DNA of 64,000 nt from Bin55 sp964572845 (GTDB taxonomy: Bacteria; Pseudomonadota; Gammaproteobacteria; Pseudomonadales; Azotimanducaceae), in contig CAZNFX010000003.1 in the NCBI GenBank assembly GCA_964572845.1, forward strand, positions 186,001 through 250,000, written 5' to 3'. This document shows, in pieces, positions 1 to 8,498 of this stretch; the first letter of the stretch is position 1, and each line of letters starts with the position of its first letter. The position numbers and the translations under genes were made by a program. The notes below the pieces were generated by a model that searched no databases, was not told where the DNA came from, and saw only the letters and a list, made by a program, of their open reading frames with translations.

Positions 1-1803
1 CTCCCAAAGCTGGACTGGTCTGAATCGACCAAGGTAGCTCAAACCAACTGGATCGGCGCTAGCCACGGTGCCAACGTGCTGTTCAAGGTTGCAGGACTGG
101 ACGAGTCAATTGAGATTTTCACAACGCGACCGGACACTCTATTTGGTGCCACGTACATGGTCTTGGCTCCCGAACACCCACTAGTTGGAAAACTGACTAC
201 GACCGAACAACAATCGATCGTGAGGAGATATGTGAGTGCTGTTCAGCAGCAGGATCTCGTTGAACGCCAAAAGTTGGACCGCGACAAGACTGGAGTGCCT
301 ATAGGTTCGAATTGCATCAATCCGGTCAATGGCGAAGCAATTCCCATTTGGGTCTCCGACTACGTGCTGGCGGGCTATGGCACTGGTGCCATCATGGCCG
401 TTCCGGCCCACGACCAACGCGACTTCGAATTTGCCAAGAAGTTTGAACTACCCATTCGAACTGTAATACAAGCTGAGGAAGACGATTCAGAGCAGTATGT
501 CGAGCAGGCCTATGAAGGAGAAGGAACTCTCGTCAATTCCGGCGAATTCAACGGACTAAACAGCGATGTAGCCAAAACGCGAATTGTTGCATTCCTGGAC
601 GAGAGGAAACTCGGAAGCGAAACAACAACCTTCAGACTGCACGACTGGTGCATTTCGCGCCAACGCTATTGGGGGCCTCCCATTCCCATTGTTCATTGCG
701 ATTCATGCGGTCCGGTGGTGGTTGATGAGGAAGACCTGCCCGTTCAACTCCCCTACCTAGAGAACTTCAAGCCTGACGAAAGTGGGGAAAGCCCGCTTTC
801 CAGAGATGCGGAATGGTGCAATGTCGAGTGCCCATCATGCGGCAAACCAGCCAAGCGTGAGACCGATGTCTCAGACACGTTCTTGGATAGCGCGTGGTAC
901 TTCCTGCGATACCCGTGCACCGATAATCCTAACAGTGCATTCGATTCTGCTGCGCTGGAGAAATGGCTTCCTGTTCACTCCTATATTGGTGGAAACGAAC
1001 ACGCCGTTCTGCACTTGCTTTATTCAAGATTTCTAACCATGGCCTTGCACGACCTAGGACATCTGAATTTCGACGAACCTTACCAACGATTCCGCGCTCA
1101 TGGACTGTTGATACGTGACGGGAAGAAAATCTCGAAGAGCCGAGGTAACGTCATTGTTCCTGATGACCTTATCGCCGAGTATGGCGCTGACACAGTGCGA
1201 ATGTATCTGATGTTTCTTGGACCCTATGAACAGGGCGGCGACTATCAAGACCACGGCATCCAGGGCCCTCGGACTTTCCTGAATCGTCTCTGGCAATCCG
1301 TTGGTGAAGCAGAGGACGAATCCATTGAGCCTGAAATCGAAAGGGAGCTGCACCGCACGATCAAGAATGTGACGAAATCTATTCAGGATCTGCGTTTCAA
1401 CACCGCGATCGCAAATATGATGGAGTACTTGAACGTGGTCAGGTCGGGAGGAAGACGGCCTCGACGTTCTGAAGTTGAACCTCTAGTCATCATGGTCGCC
1501 CCATTTTGCCCGCACATCGCCGAGGAATTGCACGAACGATTGGGGCACTCGGAGAGCATTTTCGACTCGGCCTCGTGGCCATCATTCGATTCAACTCTTC
1601 TTGAGGCTGACGAAGTGGAAATAGCGGTTCAAATCAATGGCAAGTTGCGCGCAACTATTCGTTGCGCAACGACCGCGACAGAAGATGATGTGGCGCAACG
1701 AGCTCTCGAACATCCCAACGTTTCGCGTTACACCGAATCTGGAACGATTAAGAGAAGAATTTATGTGCCAAGCCGCATGCTGAGTTTCGTGGTTGCCCAG
1801 TAG
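1..1803 (+). CDS. leuS: Leucyl-tRNA synthetase, 5'-truncated by the window edge
   Basis: Charges tRNA-Leu with leucine in the cytoplasm. The frame is open from base 1 (first codons read LPKLDW), so the true start lies outside. Visible in order: the editing domain with TTRPDTLFG near base 123, the second catalytic half with RYWGPPIPIVHC, two CxxC pairs (CDSCG near 696, CPSCG near 831) that look like a zinc knuckle, HAVLHLLYSRF, the KMSKS-loop variant KISKSRGN at 1126-1149, the helical anticodon-binding domain, and a C-terminal VQINGKLR segment. The leucine-specific insert that E. coli LeuRS has just before KMSKS is absent, so the architecture is closer to Bacillus-type enzymes. lptE follows after 16 bases, probably co-transcribed. 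Identity is certain; only the subtype reading depends on remembered sequences. Confidence 0.97.
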   Translation, partial: LPKLDWSESTKVAQTNWIGASHGANVLFKVAGLDESIEIFTTRPDTLFGATYMVLAPEHPLVGKLTTTEQQSIVRRYVSAVQQQDLVERQKLDRDKTGVPIGSNCINPVNGEAIPIWVSDYVLAGYGTGAIMAVPAHDQRDFEFAKKFELPIRTVIQAEEDDSEQYVEQAYEGEGTLVNSGEFNGLNSDVAKTRIVAFLDERKLGSETTTFRLHDWCISRQRYWGPPIPIVHCDSCGPVVVDEEDLPVQLPYLENFKPDESGESPLSRDAEWCNVECPSCGKPAKRETDVSDTFLDSAWYFLRYPCTDNPNSAFDSAALEKWLPVHSYIGGNEHAVLHLLYSRFLTMALHDLGHLNFDEPYQRFRAHGLLIRDGKKISKSRGNVIVPDDLIAEYGADTVRMYLMFLGPYEQGGDYQDHGIQGPRTFLNRLWQSVGEAEDESIEPEIERELHRTIKNVTKSIQDLRFNTAIANMMEYLNVVRSGGRRPRRSEVEPLVIMVAPFCPHIAEELHERLGHSESIFDSASWPSFDSTLLEADEVEIAVQINGKLRATIRCATTATEDDVAQRALEHPNVSRYTESGTIKRRIYVPSRMLSFVVAQ

Positions 1804-1819
1804 ATCCTGATTTCACGGC

Positions 1820-2338
1820 ATGTACACGCTGCAGCAGCCAAGAGTGGCTCTTTGCTTCTTAGCATTTCTGCTGGCTCTTCACGGGTGTGGATTTCATCTG
1901 CGAACCACCAGCTTGTCGACCCAAGTTTCAAAAGTAGATATTTCAAGTTCAGAGTCGCCTCGAATTGCACGAGCATTGGAGCGTGGCTTTGAAGAACTTG
2001 GCATTGGCGTTGTGTCGGAGGGCGAGCCCGAGGTTCGCATTCACATCCAAGAGCACAGGTTCGTGCAGGAAGCGTCTCATTTGGTGCCTAGGGGCGGATT
2101 GGTCGAGTACGAACTAACATTGCGAGTACGCGTTGGAATCGAGATTCTCGACGTCGATGAAGAGCTCCACGAGAGGATGTTTACCGAAGCCCAGCGAGTT
2201 GCTGTCAATGCGGACAATCTCCTGGCGACCTCAGCCGAGGATGCAGTCGTTCGTAGGGAGCTTGTTGACAAGATCGTGCACGCGGTAATTCGACATACGG
2301 CGGCTGTGGTTGCTCAATCTAGAAATGAGTCTCCCTGA
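1820..2338 (+). CDS. lptE: LPS-assembly lipoprotein LptE
   Basis: LptE plugs the LptD barrel and helps insert lipopolysaccharide into the outer leaflet of the outer membrane. The 172-residue product starts with a lipoprotein signal: a hydrophobic stretch at residues 9-20 followed by LHGC, with the acylated cysteine at 23. The sequence directly after it, GFHLR, matches the start of mature LptE. Length is usual for the family. It lies between leuS and holA, the classic gammaproteobacterial arrangement. The middle part is acidic and poorly conserved, as is normal here. High confidence from lipobox, mature N-terminus and gene order together. Confidence 0.92.
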   Translation: MYTLQQPRVALCFLAFLLALHGCGFHLRTTSLSTQVSKVDISSSESPRIARALERGFEELGIGVVSEGEPEVRIHIQEHRFVQEASHLVPRGGLVEYELTLRVRVGIEILDVDEELHERMFTEAQRVAVNADNLLATSAEDAVVRRELVDKIVHAVIRHTAAVVAQSRNESP

Positions 2339-2401
2339 CGCCGCTATCAACTGGGTTGGCATTGCTCTTCAAGTAGTAAGTACTCTGAGGAAAAAGGGCT
2401 A

Positions 2402-3421
2402 ATGGAAATAGACGCGAGCAGACTGAGTTCCTCCTTGAGAACAGGCGATCTTGCGCCTCTCTACTACCTAGCAGGAACAGAAATTCTGCTAATCCAGGAA
2501 AGCGCTCAGTCCATCATCGGCGCTGCAAGCAACGTTGGATTTGAAGAGGTTGTCCGGGCGGAAGCTGGATCCGCAAAGGACTGGAATAGCATTCTTGTGG
2601 ACGCTGCCAGTCCCTCGCTGTTTGCAGAACGACGAGTCTTTGATATAGCAATGACAACGAACACTCTTGACAAGGAATCAAGTGCAAGAGTCAACGCGTA
2701 CCTAGGCGAACCCGATCCCAATGCAATCCTGATCGTTAGAGGAAAGACCTTCACATATCAACACAGGTCGGCTGCTTGGTTCAAGAGCCTAGTCGCCAAG
2801 GCCGTAGTCGTCGTAGCCGAACCATTGTCAGGTCACAAATTCGTCCGCTGGCTCGCTGAGCGAGCAAAGACGTGCCAGTTGCACCTAACCGACGAAGCGA
2901 TTGAGGAACTCGCCAACCTGACAGACGGCAACCATCTAGCTGCACATCAGGAACTAGAAAAACTGTCCTTGATATTCCTGAATTCCAAAGAAGAAATCGG
3001 AATTGACTCACTGACAAAGATCAATTGGAGCACTGGCCATACCTTTGGTTTGATCGATTGGGCGGCTCAGGGCAACTCAAGAATGGTGGGAAAGAGTTTG
3101 AAAGCGGTCATGCGCGACGGAACCGATCCCTTGAGTGTGATTGGATTGCTTTCAATGCAACTTCGGCGTATGCATGCGTTTGCGCTCGGCGAACAGCTAC
3201 GCTTGCCACGTCGATTGCAGGTTGCGAGCCGCAGAATTGGTCTAGAGACTCTGGAAGAGTTGCTCATTGAATGTTCACACATTGACAGCCAGCGCAAGGG
3301 AATCCTTACCGGTGATCCTTGGCAATCAGTAGAAGGTTTGCTATTGGTTATGTCTGGGTGTTCAAGTGTGTCGCTCGTGGAGCCGACAGTAGCTTGGCAA
3401 ACCATCGACTACGATACGTAG
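2402..3421 (+). CDS. holA: DNA polymerase III delta subunit
   Basis: The delta subunit opens the beta sliding clamp as part of the clamp-loader complex. The 339-residue protein shows the family N-terminus (LAPLYYLAGTEILLIQES), a AAA+-like fold without a functional P-loop, then the helical middle with DGNHLAAHQELEKL, which matches the conserved delta segment GNLLAAAQEIEKL, and a C-terminal collar domain. Length matches E. coli HolA (about 343). It lies 63 bases after lptE on the same strand. The next gene converges with only 9 bases between the stop codons. Confidence 0.93.
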   Translation: MEIDASRLSSSLRTGDLAPLYYLAGTEILLIQESAQSIIGAASNVGFEEVVRAEAGSAKDWNSILVDAASPSLFAERRVFDIAMTTNTLDKESSARVNAYLGEPDPNAILIVRGKTFTYQHRSAAWFKSLVAKAVVVVAEPLSGHKFVRWLAERAKTCQLHLTDEAIEELANLTDGNHLAAHQELEKLSLIFLNSKEEIGIDSLTKINWSTGHTFGLIDWAAQGNSRMVGKSLKAVMRDGTDPLSVIGLLSMQLRRMHAFALGEQLRLPRRLQVASRRIGLETLEELLIECSHIDSQRKGILTGDPWQSVEGLLLVMSGCSSVSLVEPTVAWQTIDYDT

Positions 3422-3430
3422 ACGAACGAG

Positions 3431-3982
3431 TTAGTTGATTCTTGTATGTGCCTCTGTGCCGCGTGCAACCAACACTAGCCTATTGTTCGAATTGCTCAGT
3501 TCAGTAATAGAAGCATTATCCGGCCGAAAAACTATGAGCTTTGAAACTCCAAGAGCGGCTCCTACAAGAACGTTTATGGCTACAAAGTGAGAAAAGATTA
3601 CGTGATCCGCTGAGAGATTCTGTGCAGCCTCAACCATGGTTCTACGCCAGCACGCCAGATCGGGAGACAAATCCGTCCAATTTCCAGCCATAATCGATGC
3701 CAACCACTCAGAGCGTTTGTCCAGCCCCAGCGATGAAGGTGATGGAACTTCGGCAAACCGGTCGTCAACACGGGGAACTACACCCCAAAGATCGGCTAGG
3801 GGTTGCGCCGTTTCACGCGCTCGGGCCAGCGGACTTGTCAAGATCGGCATCGGACCAATTTTTTTGAGCGCTGTGGCTGAACGTTCGGCCTGTTGTTTGC
3901 CAAGCTCGCTCAAGCCTGGATCTCGATGTTGAGCAAACGTCGCTTCGGCCTGGCCATGCCGAACTATGTAAATCGTAGACAC
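3431..3982 (-). CDS. Histidine phosphatase family protein (SixA/PGM-like)
   Basis: Branch-2-like phosphohistidine or small-molecule phosphatase of 183 residues. The N-terminus IYIVRHGQAEA carries the RHG motif whose histidine becomes phosphorylated, and FSHFVAINV near residue 132 supplies the second catalytic histidine. LTSPLARARETAQPL is the usual conserved arginine-containing helix. It is convergent with holA and divergent from cobS, with 123 bases between the two starts. The substrate cannot be read from the sequence: protein phosphohistidine, a sugar phosphate or a nucleotide-loop intermediate are all possible. The position beside cobST is suggestive only. Confidence 0.8.
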   Translation of the reverse strand: MSTIYIVRHGQAEATFAQHRDPGLSELGKQQAERSATALKKIGPMPILTSPLARARETAQPLADLWGVVPRVDDRFAEVPSPSSLGLDKRSEWLASIMAGNWTDLSPDLACWRRTMVEAAQNLSADHVIFSHFVAINVLVGAALGVSKLIVFRPDNASITELSNSNNRLVLVARGTEAHTRIN

Positions 3983-4105
3983 GGGTCTCCAAAGTCCAAT
4001 AGGTTTCTGTTGGGGTTTCCTAACTACTGACTTGTATGCTCAGGGTCATTCGTAAAATTACCACGCTACACAGTCAAGCATCCTCAAAATCGTCGGGACA
4101 AGCGA

Positions 4106-5131
4106 GTGACCACTCATTCCACAAAGATATCAATTGACGTCCACGAATCCGGGCTAAGTGCCGACATGGTACCGGATACAACCGTCGACGCGCAGCATCT
4201 TTTCGGTCTGGATCATCCCCTCACGGTGCCAGCATTCAGCACGCGCACGGACTATGTGCCGCTTTTCGACGAGGGCTATCGATTTGATCCCCACACTACT
4301 CTCGCCATTCTTGCGGGTTTCGCTCACAACCGGCGAGTGATGATTCAGGGCTACCACGGTACGGGCAAATCCACTCACATTGAGCAGGTTGCTGCGCGAC
4401 TCAATTGGCCCTGCGTACGTGTAAATCTGGACAGCCACATTAGCCGTATAGATCTGGTTGGAAAGGATGCAATTGTCATAGAAGACGGCAAGCAAGTTAC
4501 TGCGTTCAAGGAAGGAATTCTTCCCTGGGCCTTGCAGCACCCCACATGCATCGTGTTCGACGAATACGACGCCGGTAGACCGGATGTAATGTTTGTGATT
4601 CAACGCGTGCTCGAGGTAGAGGGAAAACTGACCCTACTCGACCAAAACCGCGTGATAACCCCTCATCCTTGGTTCCGGCTCTTCTCGACAACTAATACGG
4701 TTGGACTTGGCGATACGACCGGGATGTATCACGGAACTCAACAAATCAATCACGGACAAATGGACCGCTGGAACGTCGTAGCAACCTTGAACTACCTGCC
4801 CCATGATGTCGAAGTGGACATTGTTTACGGAAAGGCAAAATCCTGGCAGAATCGCGATGAAGGACGCAAGACAATTGCGAATATGGTTAGTGTTGCCGAT
4901 CTAACCCGCAAAGGCTTTGTCAATGGCGACGTCTCCGTGGTAATGTCTCCACGAACAGTTCTTACATGGGCTGAGAATGCTGAAATATTCAACGACATTG
5001 GATTTGGGTTCCGCGTTACCTTTCTCAACAAGTGCGACGAACTCGAAAGGCCCATCATTGCGGAGTACTACCAACGATGCATGGGCGACGATCTAGGCGA
5101 TGCAACTTCACAACTTACGGTTAGGCCTTAA
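4106..5131 (+). CDS. cobS: CobS-like AAA+ ATPase (cobaltochelatase subunit family)
   Basis: In aerobic cobalamin synthesis CobS and CobT form the ATP-driven chaperone that acts with CobN to insert cobalt. The 341-residue product starts at a GTG; no better start lies nearby. It has Walker A GYHGTGKST at residues 82-90, Walker B CIVFDEYDAG around 148-157, sensor-1 region LFSTTNTVG, and the CobS-specific MDRWNVVATLNYL segment. Length fits Pseudomonas denitrificans CobS (about 330). cobT follows after 11 bases. No cobN or other cobalamin gene is in the window, so the pair may instead work as a MoxR/VWA-type chaperone on another target. Family assignment is strong; function in cobalamin synthesis is inferred. 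Confidence 0.88.
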   Translation: MTTHSTKISIDVHESGLSADMVPDTTVDAQHLFGLDHPLTVPAFSTRTDYVPLFDEGYRFDPHTTLAILAGFAHNRRVMIQGYHGTGKSTHIEQVAARLNWPCVRVNLDSHISRIDLVGKDAIVIEDGKQVTAFKEGILPWALQHPTCIVFDEYDAGRPDVMFVIQRVLEVEGKLTLLDQNRVITPHPWFRLFSTTNTVGLGDTTGMYHGTQQINHGQMDRWNVVATLNYLPHDVEVDIVYGKAKSWQNRDEGRKTIANMVSVADLTRKGFVNGDVSVVMSPRTVLTWAENAEIFNDIGFGFRVTFLNKCDELERPIIAEYYQRCMGDDLGDATSQLTVRP

Positions 5132-5142
5132 TCCACCATCTC

Positions 5143-6957
5143 ATGCCGGATGATCAAATCGAAAATCCGCTGGAGCCATTCAAGCGGGCCATGTCGGCCA
5201 CAATTCGAGCCATCGCAGAGAACGACGAACTCGAAGTAAGTTTCAGTAAGGGAACGCCATCGTTGCAGGGGAACTCGATCCGTGTTCCGACTCCAGAAGT
5301 TGGATGTTCCGATGAGGAACTGAATGTGGTCCGCGGGATCGGCGATGAGATGGCTCTCAAACTCCGATATCACGACGAATCCCTCTACCGCAAGACCTGC
5401 CCGTCCACAGGCCCGGCACAGGAGCTATTCCAGTGGGTTGAAGAAGCACGAGTGGCATCTCTCGGATCTCTTCGCATGGAGGGGGTTGCAAAGAATCTTG
5501 ACGCCTCGCTTGAGGCGATCTGCAAGCAGTCTTTGTTTGACCGAATAACTGCCGAAACCGAGGCTCCCCTAGGGGTTGCCGTCGGATTGATTGTCCGCCA
5601 GCAGTTGACCGGCCGCAAGTTACCTCCAGCAGCCGAAAACGTTGCCCAATTCTGGCGAGAGTACGTACAGGAGCAAGCTGGCAGAGATATCGCCAAATTA
5701 GAGGATTGCATACAAGACCAACAGATCTTTTCCTCCCGGTGCCGGGAAATCCTGCTAGATCTCGGATTGATTCCCGAGTATGACGATCAGCCAGACTTCA
5801 TGGAGAACGAACAGGAATCCCAGTCCAACACCGAGGAAGAGGGTGAACCCGACTATTCAGCTGAAGATGTCGTGCTAGACGACGACTTTGAAGGAGACGA
5901 GGACTCTCAGGGCGAAACTACGACGGTCGAAATGGATGCTGATATGGACACTTCCGAGTTGGGAAGTGATGCCGAAGTCGAGGACTCCCTGCTCGCCAAC
6001 GTGGACGACTCAGGCAATATCAAGGTTAACGTCGACTACAAACCGTATACAACGGAATTCGATGAAATCGTAAACGCTGAGGACTTGTGCGATGCAGAGG
6101 AGTTGACTCGCTTGCGAGACGTGCTTGACCGTCAACTCTTGCCGCTAAAGCACGCAACCGCCAAACTTGCCATCCGCCTCCAGCGTCGATTGATGGCGAT
6201 TCAGAATCGCACCTGGGAATTCGATCTTGACGAAGGCATGCTGGATGCATCGCGATTAGAGCAGGTAATCGTAAATCCAATGCATCCTCTTGCATACAAA
6301 CAGGAAAAGGAATTGGAATTTCGCGACACGGTTGTGTCCATGCTGATCGACAGCTCCGGTTCTATGCGAGGAAGGTCAATCGCCATAGCAGCAATGTGTG
6401 GAGACATTCTAGGTCGAACGTTGGAACGCTGTGCGGTACGTGTGGAAATTCTAGGATTTACTACTAGTGCGTGGCGTGGGGGGCAGTCTCGCGAAGAGTG
6501 GATTAACGTCGGAAAGCCACCTAATCCAGGACGGCTAAACGATCTGCGGCATATTGTTTACAAGGATGCCGATGTTCCGTGGCGTCGTTGCCGGAGGCAT
6601 CTTGGACTAATGATGCGAGAAGAAATGCTCAAGGAAAACATCGATGGCGAAGCGTTGATTTGGGCACACAACCGGCTCGTGGGACGCAACGAACAGCGCA
6701 AGGTGCTGATGGTGATCTCTGATGGTCTGCCTGTGGACAACTCAACGTTGCTCGTCAATCCGAGCAACTACCTGGAGCAACACCTGAAGTACGCCATAAG
6801 AATGATCGAAGATCATTCGCCCGTAGAACTCATCGCCATAGGAATTGGTCACGACGTGACCAATCACTACAGCAAAGCCGTAACCATCACCGACGCTGAG
6901 CAACTCGGTGGCGCAATTACCGACCAACTAGCCGCACTGTTTGATGTTCAGGCATAA
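5143..6957 (+). CDS. cobT: CobT-like VWA protein (cobaltochelatase subunit family)
   Basis: Partner of CobS. The 604 residues comprise an N-terminal helical region (1-215), a very acidic linker (about 220-300, rich in E and D), a second conserved region (about 300-390), and a C-terminal VWA domain. The metal-ion-dependent adhesion site is DSSGS at residues 403-407, preceded by VVSMLI. GFTTSAWRGG and MVISDGLPVD are typical CobT segments. Length and layout fit alphaproteobacterial CobT (about 630). The last 14 bases overlap the next gene, so translation of the phosphatase is probably coupled. Known role in the family is cobalt insertion with CobN; the absence of cobN here leaves the real client open. 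Confidence 0.88.
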   Translation: MPDDQIENPLEPFKRAMSATIRAIAENDELEVSFSKGTPSLQGNSIRVPTPEVGCSDEELNVVRGIGDEMALKLRYHDESLYRKTCPSTGPAQELFQWVEEARVASLGSLRMEGVAKNLDASLEAICKQSLFDRITAETEAPLGVAVGLIVRQQLTGRKLPPAAENVAQFWREYVQEQAGRDIAKLEDCIQDQQIFSSRCREILLDLGLIPEYDDQPDFMENEQESQSNTEEEGEPDYSAEDVVLDDDFEGDEDSQGETTTVEMDADMDTSELGSDAEVEDSLLANVDDSGNIKVNVDYKPYTTEFDEIVNAEDLCDAEELTRLRDVLDRQLLPLKHATAKLAIRLQRRLMAIQNRTWEFDLDEGMLDASRLEQVIVNPMHPLAYKQEKELEFRDTVVSMLIDSSGSMRGRSIAIAAMCGDILGRTLERCAVRVEILGFTTSAWRGGQSREEWINVGKPPNPGRLNDLRHIVYKDADVPWRRCRRHLGLMMREEMLKENIDGEALIWAHNRLVGRNEQRKVLMVISDGLPVDNSTLLVNPSNYLEQHLKYAIRMIEDHSPVELIAIGIGHDVTNHYSKAVTITDAEQLGGAITDQLAALFDVQA

Positions 6958-8035
6958 CCTCCTGCATATCCAGGGCAAATCCAAGTTGCGACTCCTGCCA
7001 TTGGCTGCATTGCTTGTGACAATCCCGACCCTAGTCTCCTCAGCGGACGACAACTCGGAATTAGCAACAATCGCATTCGGTTCATGTGCGAACGACGAGT
7101 TTCCAGATCATCCAATTTGGGATGCCATTGTGGAATCAAGTCCGGACGCCATGATTTTCATGGGCGACAATGTCTACCTGGATATAGTCGACGTCCTCGC
7201 CAGCGGATCGGCGGAAGGCTTCGAGCCAGATTACGACAGACTGTCTGACAGCAGGGGATTTCAGCGATTGCGCAATATTACAGACTTCCATGCAATCTGG
7301 GACGACAACGACTACGGAGCAAATGATGGCGGTCGAGAGTTTGAGCTTCGAGAGATTTCGCAACAGCAATTTCTCGATTTTTGGGGTGTGGATCCCGAGA
7401 GCGAACGTTACAAGACTCCAGGCGTCTACGGAATCGGTTGGGTTGAATCCGCACGCGGGAAGGTTCAAATCATCTTGACGGACTCACGATATTTCCGCTC
7501 TCCACTAAAAGTTGATCCACCCACCATAAAGTGCCCCTTCAAGAACATAGTTCCAAACGACGATCCCGAAGCTACCATGCTTGGCGAAGAGCAATGGAAA
7601 TGGCTCCAAGATCGTTTGAAGGCTGACGCGGATCTGCACATTCTTGTGTCTAGTATTCAGGTCCTTCCTAATGAACACTGTTTTGAGCGATGGGGTGCAA
7701 TGCCTCTAGAGCGCCAACGGTTGTTCGAGGCAATTAAAGACGGTAGTGCTCCCACAATCATCCTGAGCGGCGACCGGCACCTTGGTGAGATGTCACGATT
7801 GCCAGCTCGGGACTCGGGATTGGACTACGACCTTTTCGAGGTCACATCAAGCTCAATGTCTTCTTCGTCAGGTTTCGGAGAGGGTGAACCTAATCGCCTC
7901 AGAGTAGGAGAAAACGTGAGAGTTAACAACTTTGGACTCGCCAAAATCGACCTAGAACACTCCCAAATCCTCATTGAACTCCGAGACCAAGAGGGAAACG
8001 TTCTAAGTTCCACCAAGATTCAGTTAGAGGAGTGA
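6944..8035 (+). CDS. PhoD-like alkaline phosphatase / metallophosphoesterase, exported
   Basis: Predicted periplasmic or secreted metal-dependent phosphatase or phosphodiesterase of 363 residues. A basic N-terminus and hydrophobic core (LRLLPLAALLVTIPTLVSSA) form a signal peptide. The conserved elements are FGSCAND, IFMGDNVYLD (metal-binding Asp), WDDNDYGANDGG, and ILSGDRHLGEM near the C-terminus, all typical of the PhoD-like family. The ATG at 6944 is chosen; a TTG immediately before it and a TTG at 6986 are alternatives. It overlaps cobT by 14 bases, so the two are probably expressed together, although no functional link is known. It ends inside a stem-loop. Confidence 0.85.
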   Translation: MFRHNLLHIQGKSKLRLLPLAALLVTIPTLVSSADDNSELATIAFGSCANDEFPDHPIWDAIVESSPDAMIFMGDNVYLDIVDVLASGSAEGFEPDYDRLSDSRGFQRLRNITDFHAIWDDNDYGANDGGREFELREISQQQFLDFWGVDPESERYKTPGVYGIGWVESARGKVQIILTDSRYFRSPLKVDPPTIKCPFKNIVPNDDPEATMLGEEQWKWLQDRLKADADLHILVSSIQVLPNEHCFERWGAMPLERQRLFEAIKDGSAPTIILSGDRHLGEMSRLPARDSGLDYDLFEVTSSSMSSSSGFGEGEPNRLRVGENVRVNNFGLAKIDLEHSQILIELRDQEGNVLSSTKIQLEE

Positions 8036-8049
8036 GTCAAATCACTCCT
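8028..8049. terminator. Stem-loop overlapping the phosphatase stop codon
   Basis: Perfect 8-base inverted repeat AGGAGTGA / TCACTCCT with a 6-base loop. The left arm contains the TGA stop of the PhoD-like gene (8033-8035). It lies between convergent genes and could end transcription from either side. There is no T-run, so intrinsic termination is uncertain. Confidence 0.5.
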
Positions 8050-8081
8050 GCCCCGATATCCAGGTGTAGTGTGTAGGGTAG

Positions 8082-8363
8082 CTACGCGACTACCTCAAAT
8101 TGGGTAAGTTCCGGGCGTCCAGCCATCACTCCCGCAAACTTGGGTCCTGCTGCTCGGAAATGTTCGCTTTGGCCATGCGCGGCAAGTGCCTCTTGGTCGT
8201 CATAAATCTCCATGACAACATAGCCGGATTCGTTCTTCACCAACGTATACAAGCGGTTTCCAGGTTCGTTTGCACGCACCTGTTCGACCAAGCTCGTCAT
8301 CACTTCTTCGAACTCTGCTTCCTTTCCTTCAGCAACATTTAACTTTGCCAACAATGCAATCAT
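8082..8363 (-). CDS. Antibiotic biosynthesis monooxygenase (ABM) domain protein
   Basis: A 93-residue protein consisting of one dimeric alpha-beta barrel ABM domain, as in YgiN-type quinol monooxygenases. Recognisable features are the opening MIALLAKLNVAEGKEAEFE, the strand NRLYTLVKNESGYVVMEIY, and DQEALAAHGQSEHFRAAG, whose histidines sit where the ligand pocket of such proteins lies. Small ABM proteins act on quinols or heme-like ligands, or have no known activity. It stands alone between a convergent phosphatase and a TonB receptor, separated from the latter by an inverted repeat. The family is clear; the substrate is unknown. Confidence 0.8.
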   Translation of the reverse strand: MIALLAKLNVAEGKEAEFEEVMTSLVEQVRANEPGNRLYTLVKNESGYVVMEIYDDQEALAAHGQSEHFRAAGPKFAGVMAGRPELTQFEVVA

Positions 8364-8451
8364 CTGGTGGGTTCCTTGGTTAGGTTAAGTTGAGCCATTG
8401 CGGCATGCATCGAAACGGCCCAAACGACGCGTTTAGTTAGACAGGTCGGTC

Positions 8452-8487
8452 GTGTTGTCCCGAATCCAAAGCGGATCGGGACAACAC
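8452..8487. terminator. Long imperfect inverted repeat, likely transcription terminator
   Basis: An 11-base arm GTGTTGTCCCG pairs with CGGGACAACAC, and after a one-base bulge ATCC pairs with GGAT around a 5-base loop (AAAGC). It lies 11 bases after the stop codon of the leftward TonB receptor gene, the normal place for a terminator. No T-run follows on either strand. Confidence 0.55.
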
Positions 8488-8498
8488 AACAAATTAGA

